Shown here piece after piece: positions 1 to 7,703 of a DNA stretch of 46,989 nucleotides. The DNA is taken from contig JANYLM010000020.1 of the NCBI GenBank assembly GCA_025357835.1, positions 1 to 46,989 of the forward strand. The letters run 5' to 3'. The translations under genes were made by a program, and so were the position numbers. The notes below the pieces were generated by a model, which was given only the letters and a program-made list of their open reading frames with translations, searched no databases and was not told where the DNA came from. How positions within the stretch are numbered: position 1 is the first letter of the stretch; the number at the start of each line of letters is the position of its first letter. This DNA comes from Gammaproteobacteria bacterium (lineage in GTDB: Bacteria; Pseudomonadota; Gammaproteobacteria; Steroidobacterales; Steroidobacteraceae).

Positions 1-638
1 TCGCGTGCGTTGGTGACGGAAAGCCATTCGCCCAAAGCCATCGAACACGCACCGGCCACCACTCCCGCTAATCCCGTGAGGAGGACGGTGTTGTGAGCGC
101 TGCCGGCGCCCGCGACTCCCATGACTAAACAGAAATTAGACACAAGACCATCGTTGGCGCCGAGTACGGCAGCTCGCAGATTATTGCCCGACGCACCGCG
201 GTGCCAGGGTTCGGCGCGCGCGATTTCAGCGCCGGTCTGTCCGCCTCGCCCGGAATTTCCCGCCACGGCTTGGATAACCGCCGCGTGTCCACGTTCCTCG
301 ACCGAGATGGCATGCGCATCCGCTTGACCGGCGTATTTATTGCGATCGGCGAACTCCGCCGCCGCAACCGTCGGAAGAACGAAGCCGGGACCGAAGCGCT
401 TGGCCAGTTTTGCGAGGAGCCGGGTGCGAAATCCGGGTACAAAGTGCTCGTCGTGAATTCCCGCTGCCGCGAGTTTGTCGCGCCACAGCTGGGCGTGGCT
501 CGATTCCGCTTGAGCCAATTGCAAAAATAAATCCTTGCGCAACGGATCGACTTCGGCGGAAGCCAAAGCCGCATACAGCGCCGCTCCGTTCAATTCATCC
601 CGCAGGTTATCCCGGTATCGCTTAATGTCGGCATTCAT
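1..638 (-). CDS. VIT1/CCC1 iron transporter with N-terminal ferritin-like domain (partial)
   Basis: The frame is open from an ATG at 638 to the window edge, giving 212 residues with the C-terminus missing. Residues 1-130 form a ferritin/rubrerythrin-like helical domain: Glu and His residues recur at helix spacing (DELNGA near 15, QAESSHAQLW near 45, EERGHAAVI near 125), as expected of a di-iron site. From about residue 160 the motif LGANDGLVSN marks the start of a VIT1/CCC1 membrane domain, followed by hydrophobic segments and a MALGEWLSV motif. Proteins of this Er-VIT1/MbfA type move iron or manganese across the inner membrane, with the soluble domain sensing or oxidising iron. The gene lies 127 bases downstream of ribH on the same strand. 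The domain call is firm; transport direction and substrate are inferred. Confidence 0.85.
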   Translation of the reverse strand, partial: MNADIKRYRDNLRDELNGAALYAALASAEVDPLRKDLFLQLAQAESSHAQLWRDKLAAAGIHDEHFVPGFRTRLLAKLAKRFGPGFVLPTVAAAEFADRNKYAGQADAHAISVEERGHAAVIQAVAGNSGRGGQTGAEIARAEPWHRGASGNNLRAAVLGANDGLVSNFCLVMGVAGAGSAHNTVLLTGLAGVVAGACSMALGEWLSVTNAR

Positions 639-683
639 AGGCACGGGTCCGTATAATTAGTCCTTAGAAATCGCCTAATCGAA

Positions 684-697
684 CGGCCACTTGGCCG
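684..697. terminator. GC-rich dyad after ribH
   Basis: The arms CGGCCA/TGGCCG around a 2-base centre lie about 70 bases past the ribH stop and before the VIT1-type gene. On the minus strand it is followed by TTCGATT rather than a clean T-run, so it is at best a weak terminator. Confidence 0.25.
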
Positions 698-765
698 GGC
701 CACAGACCCGCGTTGGTTCAACGTGGCAAAGTGCATCATCGCCGTCGACCATTCGATGCCGGGCC

Positions 766-1281
766 TCAGGTGCGCACGCGCAGCAATCGCAATTTTTGCA
801 TGCCGGCGATCGCGCCGACGCAGGCTTGAGCCGCTTCCTCGCCTTTCGTGACAAAGTGCTCGGCAAAGAACTTGTGGTGCTCGTCATGCTCATGAAATCT
901 CTGCGGCGTGAGCACGACAGAAATAACCGGCACTTCGGTATCCAATTGCACGCGCATCAGCGCGTCGATGACGCTGGATGCCACGAATTCATGCCGATAT
1001 ATTCCTCCATCTACGACGAATCCGGCCGCCACAATGGCCGCGTAGCGCCCCGTGTTTGCCAGCAGCTGCGCGTGCAGCGGAATCTCAAAGGCACCGGGTA
1101 CTTCAAAGCACTCAACCTGCTTAGAGGCGATGCCGTGCCGTTTGATGCTCCTTAGAAATGCCACCCGGGACTGATCGACGATGTCCCGATGCCAGCAGGA
1201 TTGAACGAAGGCGACGCGAGTTGCTTGAGTACGGCTATCTCGATCGATGATGGATTTACGATGGATACTTTTCTGATTCAT
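766..1281 (-). CDS. ribH: 6,7-dimethyl-8-ribityllumazine synthase, type II (RibH2-like)
   Basis: The enzyme condenses 5-amino-6-ribitylaminouracil with dihydroxybutanone phosphate, the penultimate step of riboflavin synthesis in the cytoplasm. The 171-residue protein shows GAFEIP (63-68), the block VDGGIYRHEF (90-99) with the likely catalytic His97, and TEVPVISVVLTP near 115-126. The YRHEF form in place of the GETPHFD seen in E. coli RibE is typical of the decameric type II enzymes known from Brucella and Mesorhizobium. The ATG at 1281 is preceded by GGGAG at good spacing. An FMN riboswitch lies upstream on the same strand, so expression should fall when FMN is plentiful. No other rib gene is in the window. 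Confidence 0.93.
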   Translation of the reverse strand: MNQKSIHRKSIIDRDSRTQATRVAFVQSCWHRDIVDQSRVAFLRSIKRHGIASKQVECFEVPGAFEIPLHAQLLANTGRYAAIVAAGFVVDGGIYRHEFVASSVIDALMRVQLDTEVPVISVVLTPQRFHEHDEHHKFFAEHFVTKGEEAAQACVGAIAGMQKLRLLRVRT

Positions 1282-1353
1282 TGCGGCTCCCGAAAACTAA
1301 GACATCGGGGCGCAAAGGAATCCGGCGGCTGCATACAGGAGCTGCGCGCCATC

Positions 1354-1377
1354 GAGGGTAGCGACTCCGCCATCCTC
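1354..1377 (-). promoter_or_regulatory. Hairpin between FMN aptamer and ribH
   Basis: The minus strand folds as GAGG.TGGCG / CGCTA.CCTC with one A-C mismatch, one G-U pair and a GAGT loop. It lies 22 bases after the aptamer and 72 bases before the ribH start. There is no following T-run, so it could be part of an expression platform that acts on translation or Rho access rather than an intrinsic terminator. The role is inferred. Confidence 0.4.
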
Positions 1378-1399
1378 AATTGCGTTTCAGAAACCTTCA

Positions 1400-1566
1400 G
1401 CTCTCGTACATCCGGACTTTTAGGAAACCCCATAGGGATTGCCTACCGTCGGCTCTGGATTCTCACCAAATCTGCTACCCGGTCAATATAATCGACCAGG
1501 AGCCCGCGGGCTCATGCGATTGCTCGCCATCACCGCCGGTGGAGACTTTCACTCCGCCCCGAGAAC
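1400..1566 (-). promoter_or_regulatory. FMN riboswitch (RFN element)
   Basis: Read on the minus strand, the conserved blocks of the RFN element occur in the right order: CACCGGCGGT (1531-1540), GAGCCCGCGGGCT (1501-1513), GCCGACGGT (1445-1453) and AGTCCGGAT (1410-1418). The closing stem P1 pairs GTTCTCG (1560-1566) with CGAGAGC (1400-1406), with one G-U wobble. FMN binding to this family lowers expression of riboflavin genes. The element starts the 363-base gene-free stretch 1282-1644 and points at ribH. The remainder, 1567-1644, should hold the promoter, but I could not pick out convincing -35/-10 boxes. Confidence 0.95.
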
Positions 1567-1644
1567 GTTCGCGGTGTGCAAGCACGCTGCGATTGGCCGG
1601 CATCATGCCGTCTTTGCCCCAGACTGCGCAAGTTCGGCTTGAGC

Positions 1645-2493
1645 TCAAGCCATGGTGCCCGAGGCCTCGGTCCAAATCTCCCGGGCCCACCGCGCCAATA
1701 GCGCGGCCTCAGCCCATCGATCTGACAGCTCCCGCCCATGCGCATCCGTGATGGCATAGTCCGGCGGCCCGAGCTCGCACAGAAAGACCATAGCCGAGTC
1801 CCCTCCTCCATGCCGAGCCAGCCAAGCGGCAAATCCCTGTCGCCACCAATCGCGGAACAATGCCACCCACTTGGCGTTCTGCGGAAAATCCAGCGAGATT
1901 TGAATCTGCCCGCGCGCCGCCACTCGGCCCTGAAAGGAGTCGGAGCGCTCCAGCACCTGGGTGATCAATGCCTGCAAAGCCGGCGGCGGCGGACAGGGCA
2001 TTTCGCGGTCCACCACATAGTGCGATAGATCGGCGGACAACCGCATCTCGGGGACGGCATCGAGCAATTGCACGGTGGTGAAGAGATCGTTGGTGATGCA
2101 ATTGCGGTGGGTTTCGAACTGAATCGGCATCCCCTCGGCTTCAGCCAGGCGCAGCCAACCCCTGATCACCGGCAGCATGTCGTCGAGGCGGATCGGCATT
2201 TCCTGGCCGATCACCACCACAAAGGGTGCGCCGATCCGGTGTGCCAGCAGCAGCGCAGGGCGCAGCGCCTCGACCGAAGTGGGAAATGCGGTCAGTCCGC
2301 CCGCCAGGCCGGTGCGCGCGAAATGCGGCACGGTCGCCTGCGCCTGCACTAGGGTGAGGGCACCTAAGTCGATGGCCATTCCGTCGAATCCGGCCTCGTG
2401 CACGCGGTCGAATTTTTCCGCCACCGACCCCTCGGACGCGTCCAGGCTATCCATTGCCCACAATGCCTGATAAACCAGAAGGCGATTACCCAT
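1645..2493 (-). CDS. Xylose-isomerase-like TIM-barrel protein
   Basis: The 282-residue protein belongs by pattern to the sugar phosphate isomerase/epimerase (AP endonuclease 2-like) TIM-barrel superfamily, which binds divalent metal. Candidate metal ligands fall at barrel strand ends: Glu127 in FETHRN, Asp155 and His158 in ADLSH, and Glu240 in CELGP. There is no signal peptide. The start overlaps the end of the upstream desaturase gene by 8 bases, so the two are probably translated together. The substrate cannot be read from sequence; a role on a small sugar or polyol linked to the desaturase product is only a guess. The length is usual for the family. Confidence 0.7.
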   Translation of the reverse strand: MGNRLLVYQALWAMDSLDASEGSVAEKFDRVHEAGFDGMAIDLGALTLVQAQATVPHFARTGLAGGLTAFPTSVEALRPALLLAHRIGAPFVVVIGQEMPIRLDDMLPVIRGWLRLAEAEGMPIQFETHRNCITNDLFTTVQLLDAVPEMRLSADLSHYVVDREMPCPPPPALQALITQVLERSDSFQGRVAARGQIQISLDFPQNAKWVALFRDWWRQGFAAWLARHGGGDSAMVFLCELGPPDYAITDAHGRELSDRWAEAALLARWAREIWTEASGTMA

Positions 2494-3475
2494 ACGGCGC
2501 GTCGGCTATCCAGGCGCGGTCATCGGGATAATCGGTTTCGGTCCTGCCGCGGGCGAAAGCCCGCAACACGGCGCTCTGGAAACCCCAATAGGTCATGGAC
2601 GGAGGCTGCGTACCCCGCGACGTGAAAATAACTTGGTGCAGCTCATGCAAGCGGTGAAAAGGCACCCCGGGAAAGGCATGATGCGCGGTGTGATACTGCA
2701 TCTGCCAGGCAAGCCAGCGCAGCAGCGCATTGGTCCGAGTGCTGCGCGTATTGACCAGCACATTGTCTTCGTGTGGAAGGCCCAGGTGTTCGATGGTGTT
2801 CTGCAATTGGTGGACGCACTTCATCGCGAGCAGCGGCGCCAGCCACAGAATCACGGCGGCCCAGCTATGCGCCATCAGCGACAAGCCGGCAATCACCGCA
2901 TAGCCCGTCAGATGCCAACGCGCTTCACGAATCATCTCGGCATGGCGCTTTGTCGGCAGGTACGGCTCGGTGATGATTCCAAAAGAGAAACGCAGGATCC
3001 GGCGCCAACGGGTGTACCAGTAACTCACCCCCGACATCCACAGCACATAGGAGGCTAAGGTATAACGTTCGCGTGCCAGCTCGCCGTCCTGAGCCCAGTC
3101 CTGAGTGAAGCGGTGATGAGCCATGTGTTGCACCTGGTCGAAGGTGCGCGGATAGAACAGCACGAAGCCGAAGACGCGACCCACCCACTCATTCAGCCAG
3201 CCCGTGCGGAACACTGTCCAATGGCTGAGCTCGTGCTGCCCTGCGTACAGGAAGTTGAGCAGTATGCCATGCACCAGGAATATCGGCAACGCCCACCCCG
3301 TGCCGCGACACAGCCAAAGCAGAGTGCCGGTGACGGCGATGGCCGCCAAATGCGACAGGGTCTGAAGGGCGCCCTCGCGATTCGACGCGACGCACAAACT
3401 GCGCAGCTTGGCGGCGTCGATAACCTCGCGCCGCACGAAGACTTCGTCCACCGCAAGCTCCCGATCGGAAACCAC
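2486..3475 (-). CDS. Membrane fatty acid desaturase / hydroxylase family protein
   Basis: The 329-residue protein has the three histidine boxes of the membrane di-iron desaturase/hydroxylase family: HELSH (81-85), HMAHH (117-121) and HTAHH (262-266), plus His230 in NTIEH. Hydrophobic stretches lie at about 40-75, 98-110, 142-152 and 190-220, fitting an inner-membrane enzyme with the boxes on the cytoplasmic side. Such enzymes use O2 to desaturate or hydroxylate acyl chains or related lipids. It is the first gene of a pair with the TIM-barrel gene (8-base overlap). The exact substrate is unknown; beta-carotene hydroxylase or ketolase-like chemistry is also possible in this fold. Confidence 0.85.
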   Translation of the reverse strand: MVSDRELAVDEVFVRREVIDAAKLRSLCVASNREGALQTLSHLAAIAVTGTLLWLCRGTGWALPIFLVHGILLNFLYAGQHELSHWTVFRTGWLNEWVGRVFGFVLFYPRTFDQVQHMAHHRFTQDWAQDGELARERYTLASYVLWMSGVSYWYTRWRRILRFSFGIITEPYLPTKRHAEMIREARWHLTGYAVIAGLSLMAHSWAAVILWLAPLLAMKCVHQLQNTIEHLGLPHEDNVLVNTRSTRTNALLRWLAWQMQYHTAHHAFPGVPFHRLHELHQVIFTSRGTQPPSMTYWGFQSAVLRAFARGRTETDYPDDRAWIADAPYG

Positions 3476-3527
3476 TATCCTACGTCGGCGGGGAGCGGAT
3501 AGCTACGGCCGGAGTTTTCGCCGCGAA

Positions 3528-4190
3528 CTAGCCCTTCGCTACGACGAAGCGCGTAAATCTCGACAAGTCGGGCTGCGGAGCCTGCGCAAGGACCCTGTCG
3601 TCGCTGATCGCCCCGCCCAGGTGCGTTTCCAGGGGCAACACACCTGCCCAAATGGGCAGCGAATAATCTTCATCGTCATCCACCGGTGGTCCAGTGCGAA
3701 TCTTGGCGGATACCTCCTGCAAGGACATCGCGAGTACGCTAGTTTGCTTCAGTTCCAGCTCATTCGGGCCACGCACTTCCGCCCACCGCCTCGGCACCGC
3801 ATGATCGGTGATGAGCTGCAATGCATGCATTTTCTCCTCCGCATCGCTTACAAATCGCGCCTTGCCGAGCACTACCACCGATCGATAGTTGAGCGAGTGA
3901 TGAAATGCGGAGCGCGCAAGCACCAGGCCGTCGACGAGGGTCACGCTGACGCACACGTCCACCTCCGATGCGAGCGTGCGCAGCATCCGGCTCGCCATCG
4001 CACCGTGGAAGTAAAGACAATCGTTGTCCCGGCCGTACAAGGTCGGGATGACGTAGGGCTGCGCATCGACGACGAAGCCGATGTGGCAGATATAGCCCTC
4101 GTCGAGAATGGCGTGGACGGTGGCCTTATCGTAGGCCGCGCGCTTTTTCAGACGGTGCACGCTGGTGCGTGCTGTCGGTAAGTAGCTCAT
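3528..4190 (-). CDS. Pyridoxamine 5'-phosphate oxidase-related flavin-binding protein
   Basis: The 220-residue protein resembles the Pyridox_ox_2 group (nitroimidazole-resistance/FMN-binding split barrel). The N-terminal half holds the split-barrel core, with GYICHIGFV (32-40), PYVIPTLYG (45-53) and LYFHGA near 60, where FMN phosphate contacts are usual. A second conserved stretch, NYRSVVVLGKA, lies near 120. It is read divergently from the MocR-type regulator at 4258, with a 67-base shared control region that contains three operator-like repeats. That arrangement suggests it is the regulator's target, perhaps handling a pyridoxal or other aldehyde cofactor. The reaction is not proven by sequence. 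Confidence 0.8.
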   Translation of the reverse strand: MSYLPTARTSVHRLKKRAAYDKATVHAILDEGYICHIGFVVDAQPYVIPTLYGRDNDCLYFHGAMASRMLRTLASEVDVCVSVTLVDGLVLARSAFHHSLNYRSVVVLGKARFVSDAEEKMHALQLITDHAVPRRWAEVRGPNELELKQTSVLAMSLQEVSAKIRTGPPVDDDEDYSLPIWAGVLPLETHLGGAISDDRVLAQAPQPDLSRFTRFVVAKG

Positions 4191-4208
4191 AAATTACTGT
4201 ACATCGCC

Positions 4209-4258
4209 AAGTGGCGGCATAAAATAGCCACTTTCAGTCAAGTCGAGCAGGCCACTTT
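4209..4258. promoter_or_regulatory. Operator-like repeats between PNPOx-like gene and mocR
   Basis: The motif GCCACTTT occurs twice on the plus strand (4227-4234 and 4251-4258), and its complement AAGTGGC lies at 4209-4215. The first two form an inverted repeat around an AT-rich 11-base centre; the last two are direct repeats 24 bases apart. Mixed direct and inverted half-sites in the divergent region are usual for MocR/GabR/PdxR regulators. The third copy reaches into the TTG start of the regulator gene. Confidence 0.5.
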
Positions 4259-5688
4259 TGACTCTAGCCATAAGCATTGAGGCGAGCGCCGATGTTCCCA
4301 TCCATCGACAGATCTACGAAGGGTGGCAACGCGGAATATTGAGTGGCCGCTTTGCCGCGGGGGGTCGCTTGCCATCCACTCGAGAATTGGCGCTGACGCT
4401 TGCGGTTTCACGCAGCACGGTCACGCAGGCCTACGAGCAATTGATCGCCGAAGGCTACCTGCAGGCGATCCGCGGCTCCGGAACTTTCGTGTGCAGAGAG
4501 CTGCCGGACCGTTCGCCCAACGTTTCCGGCGCCGCCAAGCGCCGACCCAAAGCCGTGCTGTGCGCACCGCTATCGCGCTACGGCGCGGGATTGCTGCAAG
4601 ACTACCCCCGTGATGCCCGGCTGCCCGGCTTCATAAACTTCTCTCAATGGGGACCCGACCGCGAGCAATTCCCTTGGAAAATATGGCGACGGTACCTATG
4701 GCATCATTTGCGTCACGTAAGCCATGAAGTCTTCGACTACGCGGAACAAGTGGAGGGATATGACCCCTTGCGGGAAGAGATTTCCAAGCATGTGAGCCGG
4801 TTTCGTGCCGTCAATTGCACGCCTTCGCAGGTGATCGTGGTCAATGGCTCGCAGCAGGCGCTGGATCTGTGCGCTCGCCTATTGTTCGAGCGCGGCGACA
4901 AGGTGGCAGTGGAAAATCCTGGATATCCCGGCGCTCTTCGTACCTTCGAGGCCTATGGCGCAATGCTTCAACCGGTCCCGGTAGACCATGACGGCATAGT
5001 GTGTCGTGATCTGCCCGATAGTGCTCGGGTCATTTACGTTACTCCATCGCATCAATACCCCACCGGCGTGTCGATGTCACTGCATCGGCGGTTAGAACTT
5101 CTGGCCGAGGCGCGCCGACAAGGCGCCGTTATCATCGAGGACGACTATGACAGTGAATATCGATACAGCGGCTCGCCCCTACCGTCCCTGCAAGGTCTTG
5201 CAGAGAATGTGCCCGTCATCTATTGCGGAACGTTTTCCAAGGTGATGTTTCCCGGGTTGCGTATAGGCTACTTGATCGTTCCTGAAACCTTGGTGGCCGC
5301 CTTCGTGCGCGCCAAACGCTTGGCGGACAACTTTACCCCGGTCGCGGAGCAGATTGCGCTCAAGGACTTCATCGCGGACGGGCATCTGGAGCGGCATATC
5401 AGGCGTATGCGTCGACTATATGGCGGGCGCCGTGAAGTGCTTCTGGAGTCCCTGCGCCGTCACCTGGCCGGCGCTGCCACGGTGTACGGCGACGCCGCGG
5501 GCATGCACGCCTTCGTTCGAATAGACGACAAAGCTGTGGGAGAGCGCGCCAAGCGCAACAAGGTGCAGCTACAAAGTGCTCAAAACTGCTTTCTGGGCGG
5601 TACTCACAGCGATCACTATCTGTTCGCGTTCGCAGCATTGACGGAACGCGCGATTAGGGGCGGCATCCGGCGAATCGGATGCCGGTAA
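4258..5688 (+). CDS. MocR/PdxR-family transcriptional regulator (GntR wHTH + aminotransferase-like domain)
   Basis: The 476-residue protein has an N-terminal GntR winged helix (LPSTRELA 38-45, SRSTVTQAYEQL 51-62, GSGTFV 73-78). It is joined to a fold type I aminotransferase-like domain from about 120 on. The PLP lysine is probably Lys328 in GTFSKVMFPGLRIGY, with the cofactor Asp/Tyr in IIEDDYDSEYRY near 292-303. Regulators of this class bind PLP and switch genes for vitamin B6, GABA or taurine use. It is divergent from the flavin-binding PNPOx-like gene. The TTG at 4258 is the only start codon between an upstream in-frame stop (4225) and the wHTH, so the start is fairly safe although the Shine-Dalgarno match is weak. 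Confidence 0.9.
   Translation: MTLAISIEASADVPIHRQIYEGWQRGILSGRFAAGGRLPSTRELALTLAVSRSTVTQAYEQLIAEGYLQAIRGSGTFVCRELPDRSPNVSGAAKRRPKAVLCAPLSRYGAGLLQDYPRDARLPGFINFSQWGPDREQFPWKIWRRYLWHHLRHVSHEVFDYAEQVEGYDPLREEISKHVSRFRAVNCTPSQVIVVNGSQQALDLCARLLFERGDKVAVENPGYPGALRTFEAYGAMLQPVPVDHDGIVCRDLPDSARVIYVTPSHQYPTGVSMSLHRRLELLAEARRQGAVIIEDDYDSEYRYSGSPLPSLQGLAENVPVIYCGTFSKVMFPGLRIGYLIVPETLVAAFVRAKRLADNFTPVAEQIALKDFIADGHLERHIRRMRRLYGGRREVLLESLRRHLAGAATVYGDAAGMHAFVRIDDKAVGERAKRNKVQLQSAQNCFLGGTHSDHYLFAFAALTERAIRGGIRRIGCR
5661..5684. terminator. Hairpin at the mocR / GST convergence
   Basis: Perfect 9-base arms CGGCATCCG/CGGATGCCG surround a 6-base loop and sit in the last codons of the mocR-type gene, just before its stop and the facing GST stop. 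No T-run follows on either strand, so any terminator function is tentative. Confidence 0.4.
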
Positions 5689-5699
5689 CGGAACCTCCC

Positions 5700-6317
5700 C
5701 TATTGCGCGTGATCAGCCTCGACCTTCACGACCGCGGGGCGCGCCGCCACGAGTTTCGCATGCGCCTGCAGCTTCGGTGCACGCGCATACAGCGCAGTCT
5801 TTTCCTCGGGGTACCAGGACACGAGCATGTATAAATACACGTCGGCGATCGAATAGTCGGCCCCCAGCACATAGGGCCCCAGCCCGTTGCCGATGAGAGC
5901 AAGATGAGTGCAGAAATCCTCCATGCCCTGTGCGCGGATGACCCCGGCATCAGCCGCGCCGCGAGTCGAATAGCGGGCTGGATAGTAAATGCGCAACGCC
6001 GTCTCGTAGACATTGGCCGACAGGAATACCATCCACTGCAGGAAGGTCGCGTGCCGGCTGCTGCCCAGCTGCGGCGCCAATGCGGATTGCGGATGACTAA
6101 CGGCCAGGTGGATCAGCATGGCGGCGGACTCGAACATGACAGTACCATCCGGCAGCACCAAGGCCGGCACTCTGCCGGTGGGATTAGTGTCCCGGAACCT
6201 TGCCACATCGGCCGCTTCGCGACCTACCCAGATTCGCTCGTAGGGTAGCCCCGCCTCCTCCAATACCACCTGCACCGCCAGCGAGCCCGACGATGGCCGT
6301 CCATAGAGCTTGTACAT
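5700..6317 (-). CDS. Glutathione S-transferase family protein
   Basis: The protein is 205 residues from the ATG at 6317, which has AAAGGGA at proper spacing; a start 27 bases upstream is less likely. The N-terminal thioredoxin-like domain begins MYKLYGRPSSGS, with a Ser-rich active-site loop, and has the cis-Pro motif GRVPAL and the glutathione-binding FESAAM (about 58-63). The all-helical C-terminal domain shows the N-capping motif YSIADVYLY near 160. The family conjugates glutathione to electrophiles or isomerises substrates in the cytoplasm. It is divergent from the M24 peptidase gene and convergent with the mocR gene. The substrate is unknown. Confidence 0.88.
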   Translation of the reverse strand: MYKLYGRPSSGSLAVQVVLEEAGLPYERIWVGREAADVARFRDTNPTGRVPALVLPDGTVMFESAAMLIHLAVSHPQSALAPQLGSSRHATFLQWMVFLSANVYETALRIYYPARYSTRGAADAGVIRAQGMEDFCTHLALIGNGLGPYVLGADYSIADVYLYMLVSWYPEEKTALYARAPKLQAHAKLVAARPAVVKVEADHAQ

Positions 6318-6430
6318 TGTATGTCCCTTTCTGTTTAGTCCCACTGCATATTAGCGTCTTGAAGTCTCGCTTGTCCTGAATTGCAGTATCCTGGCATGAA
6401 TATTTGGGCCGCCGAATAAAAAGGATGACC

Positions 6431-7678
6431 ATGCTAACGAGACGCGTTTTTCTTCGCGGTGCCGCCGGCGCACCCCTGCTCGCGATCTCTGCGGGCAGTG
6501 AATCATCCATGGCGGCCGGTGTGGAACTGAAATCCATGACCGGTGACTCGAAACCCATTGGGGTCGACGAGAGACACGCACGCATCGCCAAGGTTCAAAA
6601 GCTCATGGGCGAGCGCAAGGTCGCGGCGCTTCTCATCGAGCCCGGGTCGTCTCTGGATTACTTCACCGGAATCAGGTGGCATCGATCCGAGCGCACTACG
6701 CTGGCAATCATCCCGGCCCGTGGTGAGGTTCTGGTCGTGACACCGGCATTCGAGGAACCCTCGGTACGCGAGACTCTGCAGGTGGGCGGCGATGTGCGGC
6801 CCTGGAACGAGCACGAGAGCCCCATGGAGCGAATCGTTCAGGGTCTGCGCGACGGCGGTATCGCTTCGGGAGTGGTGGCCGTGGAATCCACCACTCGGTT
6901 CTTCATCGTTGACGGCATACGCAAGGTATCGAGCGCCTACGAGATGGTCTCGGCCGATGCTCTCGTGCGAGAGTGTCGTTTGATCAAGTCGCCGGCGGAA
7001 TTGGCGCTGATGCAAATGGCCAATAGCGTGACTCTCGAAGCCCTGCGCTACGTCCATGCGCGTGTGGAGCGAGGTATGAGTTCCGCGAATATCAGCGAGC
7101 TCATGGACCGCACCACGACAGACCTCGGCGGCTCGCCCGAGTTTTCGATGGTGTTGCTGAACGAGGCTTCAGCCTATCCGCATGGATCTGTGCGAGCCCA
7201 GGGGGTTCGCGATGGTTCGATGGTTTTGATGGATTGCGGTTGCACCGTGCAGGGTTATCAGTCCGATATTTCGCGCACCTGGGTAGTCGGCCAAACGAAC
7301 GCCCGCCAGCGCAAGGTCTGGAACACCGTCAAGCGCGGCCAGGAAATAGCACTCGACAACGCGAAGATTGGCCGCCCCGTCGGCCAAATCGATGACGCGG
7401 TGCGCGCCTACTATGAAAGCGAAGGCTGGGGCCCTGGCTACAAACTGCCGGGACTCTCGCATCGCACCGGCCATGGCATAGGACTGGATGGGCACGAACC
7501 CGCCTACCTGGTGCATGGCGATACCACTGCCTTGCAGGCCGGCATGTGCTATTCGGACGAGCCGGGAATTTACATCCCCGGCGAGTTCGGCGTTCGATTG
7601 GAGGATTGCTGGGTCATGACTGAATCCGGCCCCAAACTATTCACGCCCCTCGCAAAATCACTAGAACAGCCTATTTGA
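6431..7678 (+). CDS. Tat-exported M24 (Xaa-Pro) metallopeptidase
   Basis: The protein is 415 residues from the ATG at 6431, which has AAGGA 5 bases upstream; in-frame ATGs further left lack this. The N-terminus carries a twin-arginine signal, TRRVFLRGAAG, followed by a hydrophobic stretch, so it is probably exported folded. Residues of about 30-165 form a creatinase N-terminal domain. The C-terminal pita-bread domain holds the five dinuclear metal ligands in order: Asp in LMDCG, Asp in QSDISRT, His in RTGHGIG, Glu in DEPGIY and Glu in VRLEDCW. Such enzymes cut X-Pro bonds in peptides. A periplasmic copy would serve peptide scavenging. The catalytic set is complete. Confidence 0.9.
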   Translation: MLTRRVFLRGAAGAPLLAISAGSESSMAAGVELKSMTGDSKPIGVDERHARIAKVQKLMGERKVAALLIEPGSSLDYFTGIRWHRSERTTLAIIPARGEVLVVTPAFEEPSVRETLQVGGDVRPWNEHESPMERIVQGLRDGGIASGVVAVESTTRFFIVDGIRKVSSAYEMVSADALVRECRLIKSPAELALMQMANSVTLEALRYVHARVERGMSSANISELMDRTTTDLGGSPEFSMVLLNEASAYPHGSVRAQGVRDGSMVLMDCGCTVQGYQSDISRTWVVGQTNARQRKVWNTVKRGQEIALDNAKIGRPVGQIDDAVRAYYESEGWGPGYKLPGLSHRTGHGIGLDGHEPAYLVHGDTTALQAGMCYSDEPGIYIPGEFGVRLEDCWVMTESGPKLFTPLAKSLEQPI

Positions 7679-7703
7679 CGTCCTACAGTTCGCGCGCCCT
7701 GCG

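Noticed and set aside
1598..1610. Short dyad CGGCAT-ATGCCG upstream of the FMN riboswitch
   Set aside because: Only a 1-base centre and no T-run; cannot be told from chance in GC-rich DNA.
1636..1651. Perfect 16-base palindrome around GAGCTC at the TIM-barrel stop codon
   Set aside because: No T-run on either side and partly coding; too little to call a terminator or operator.
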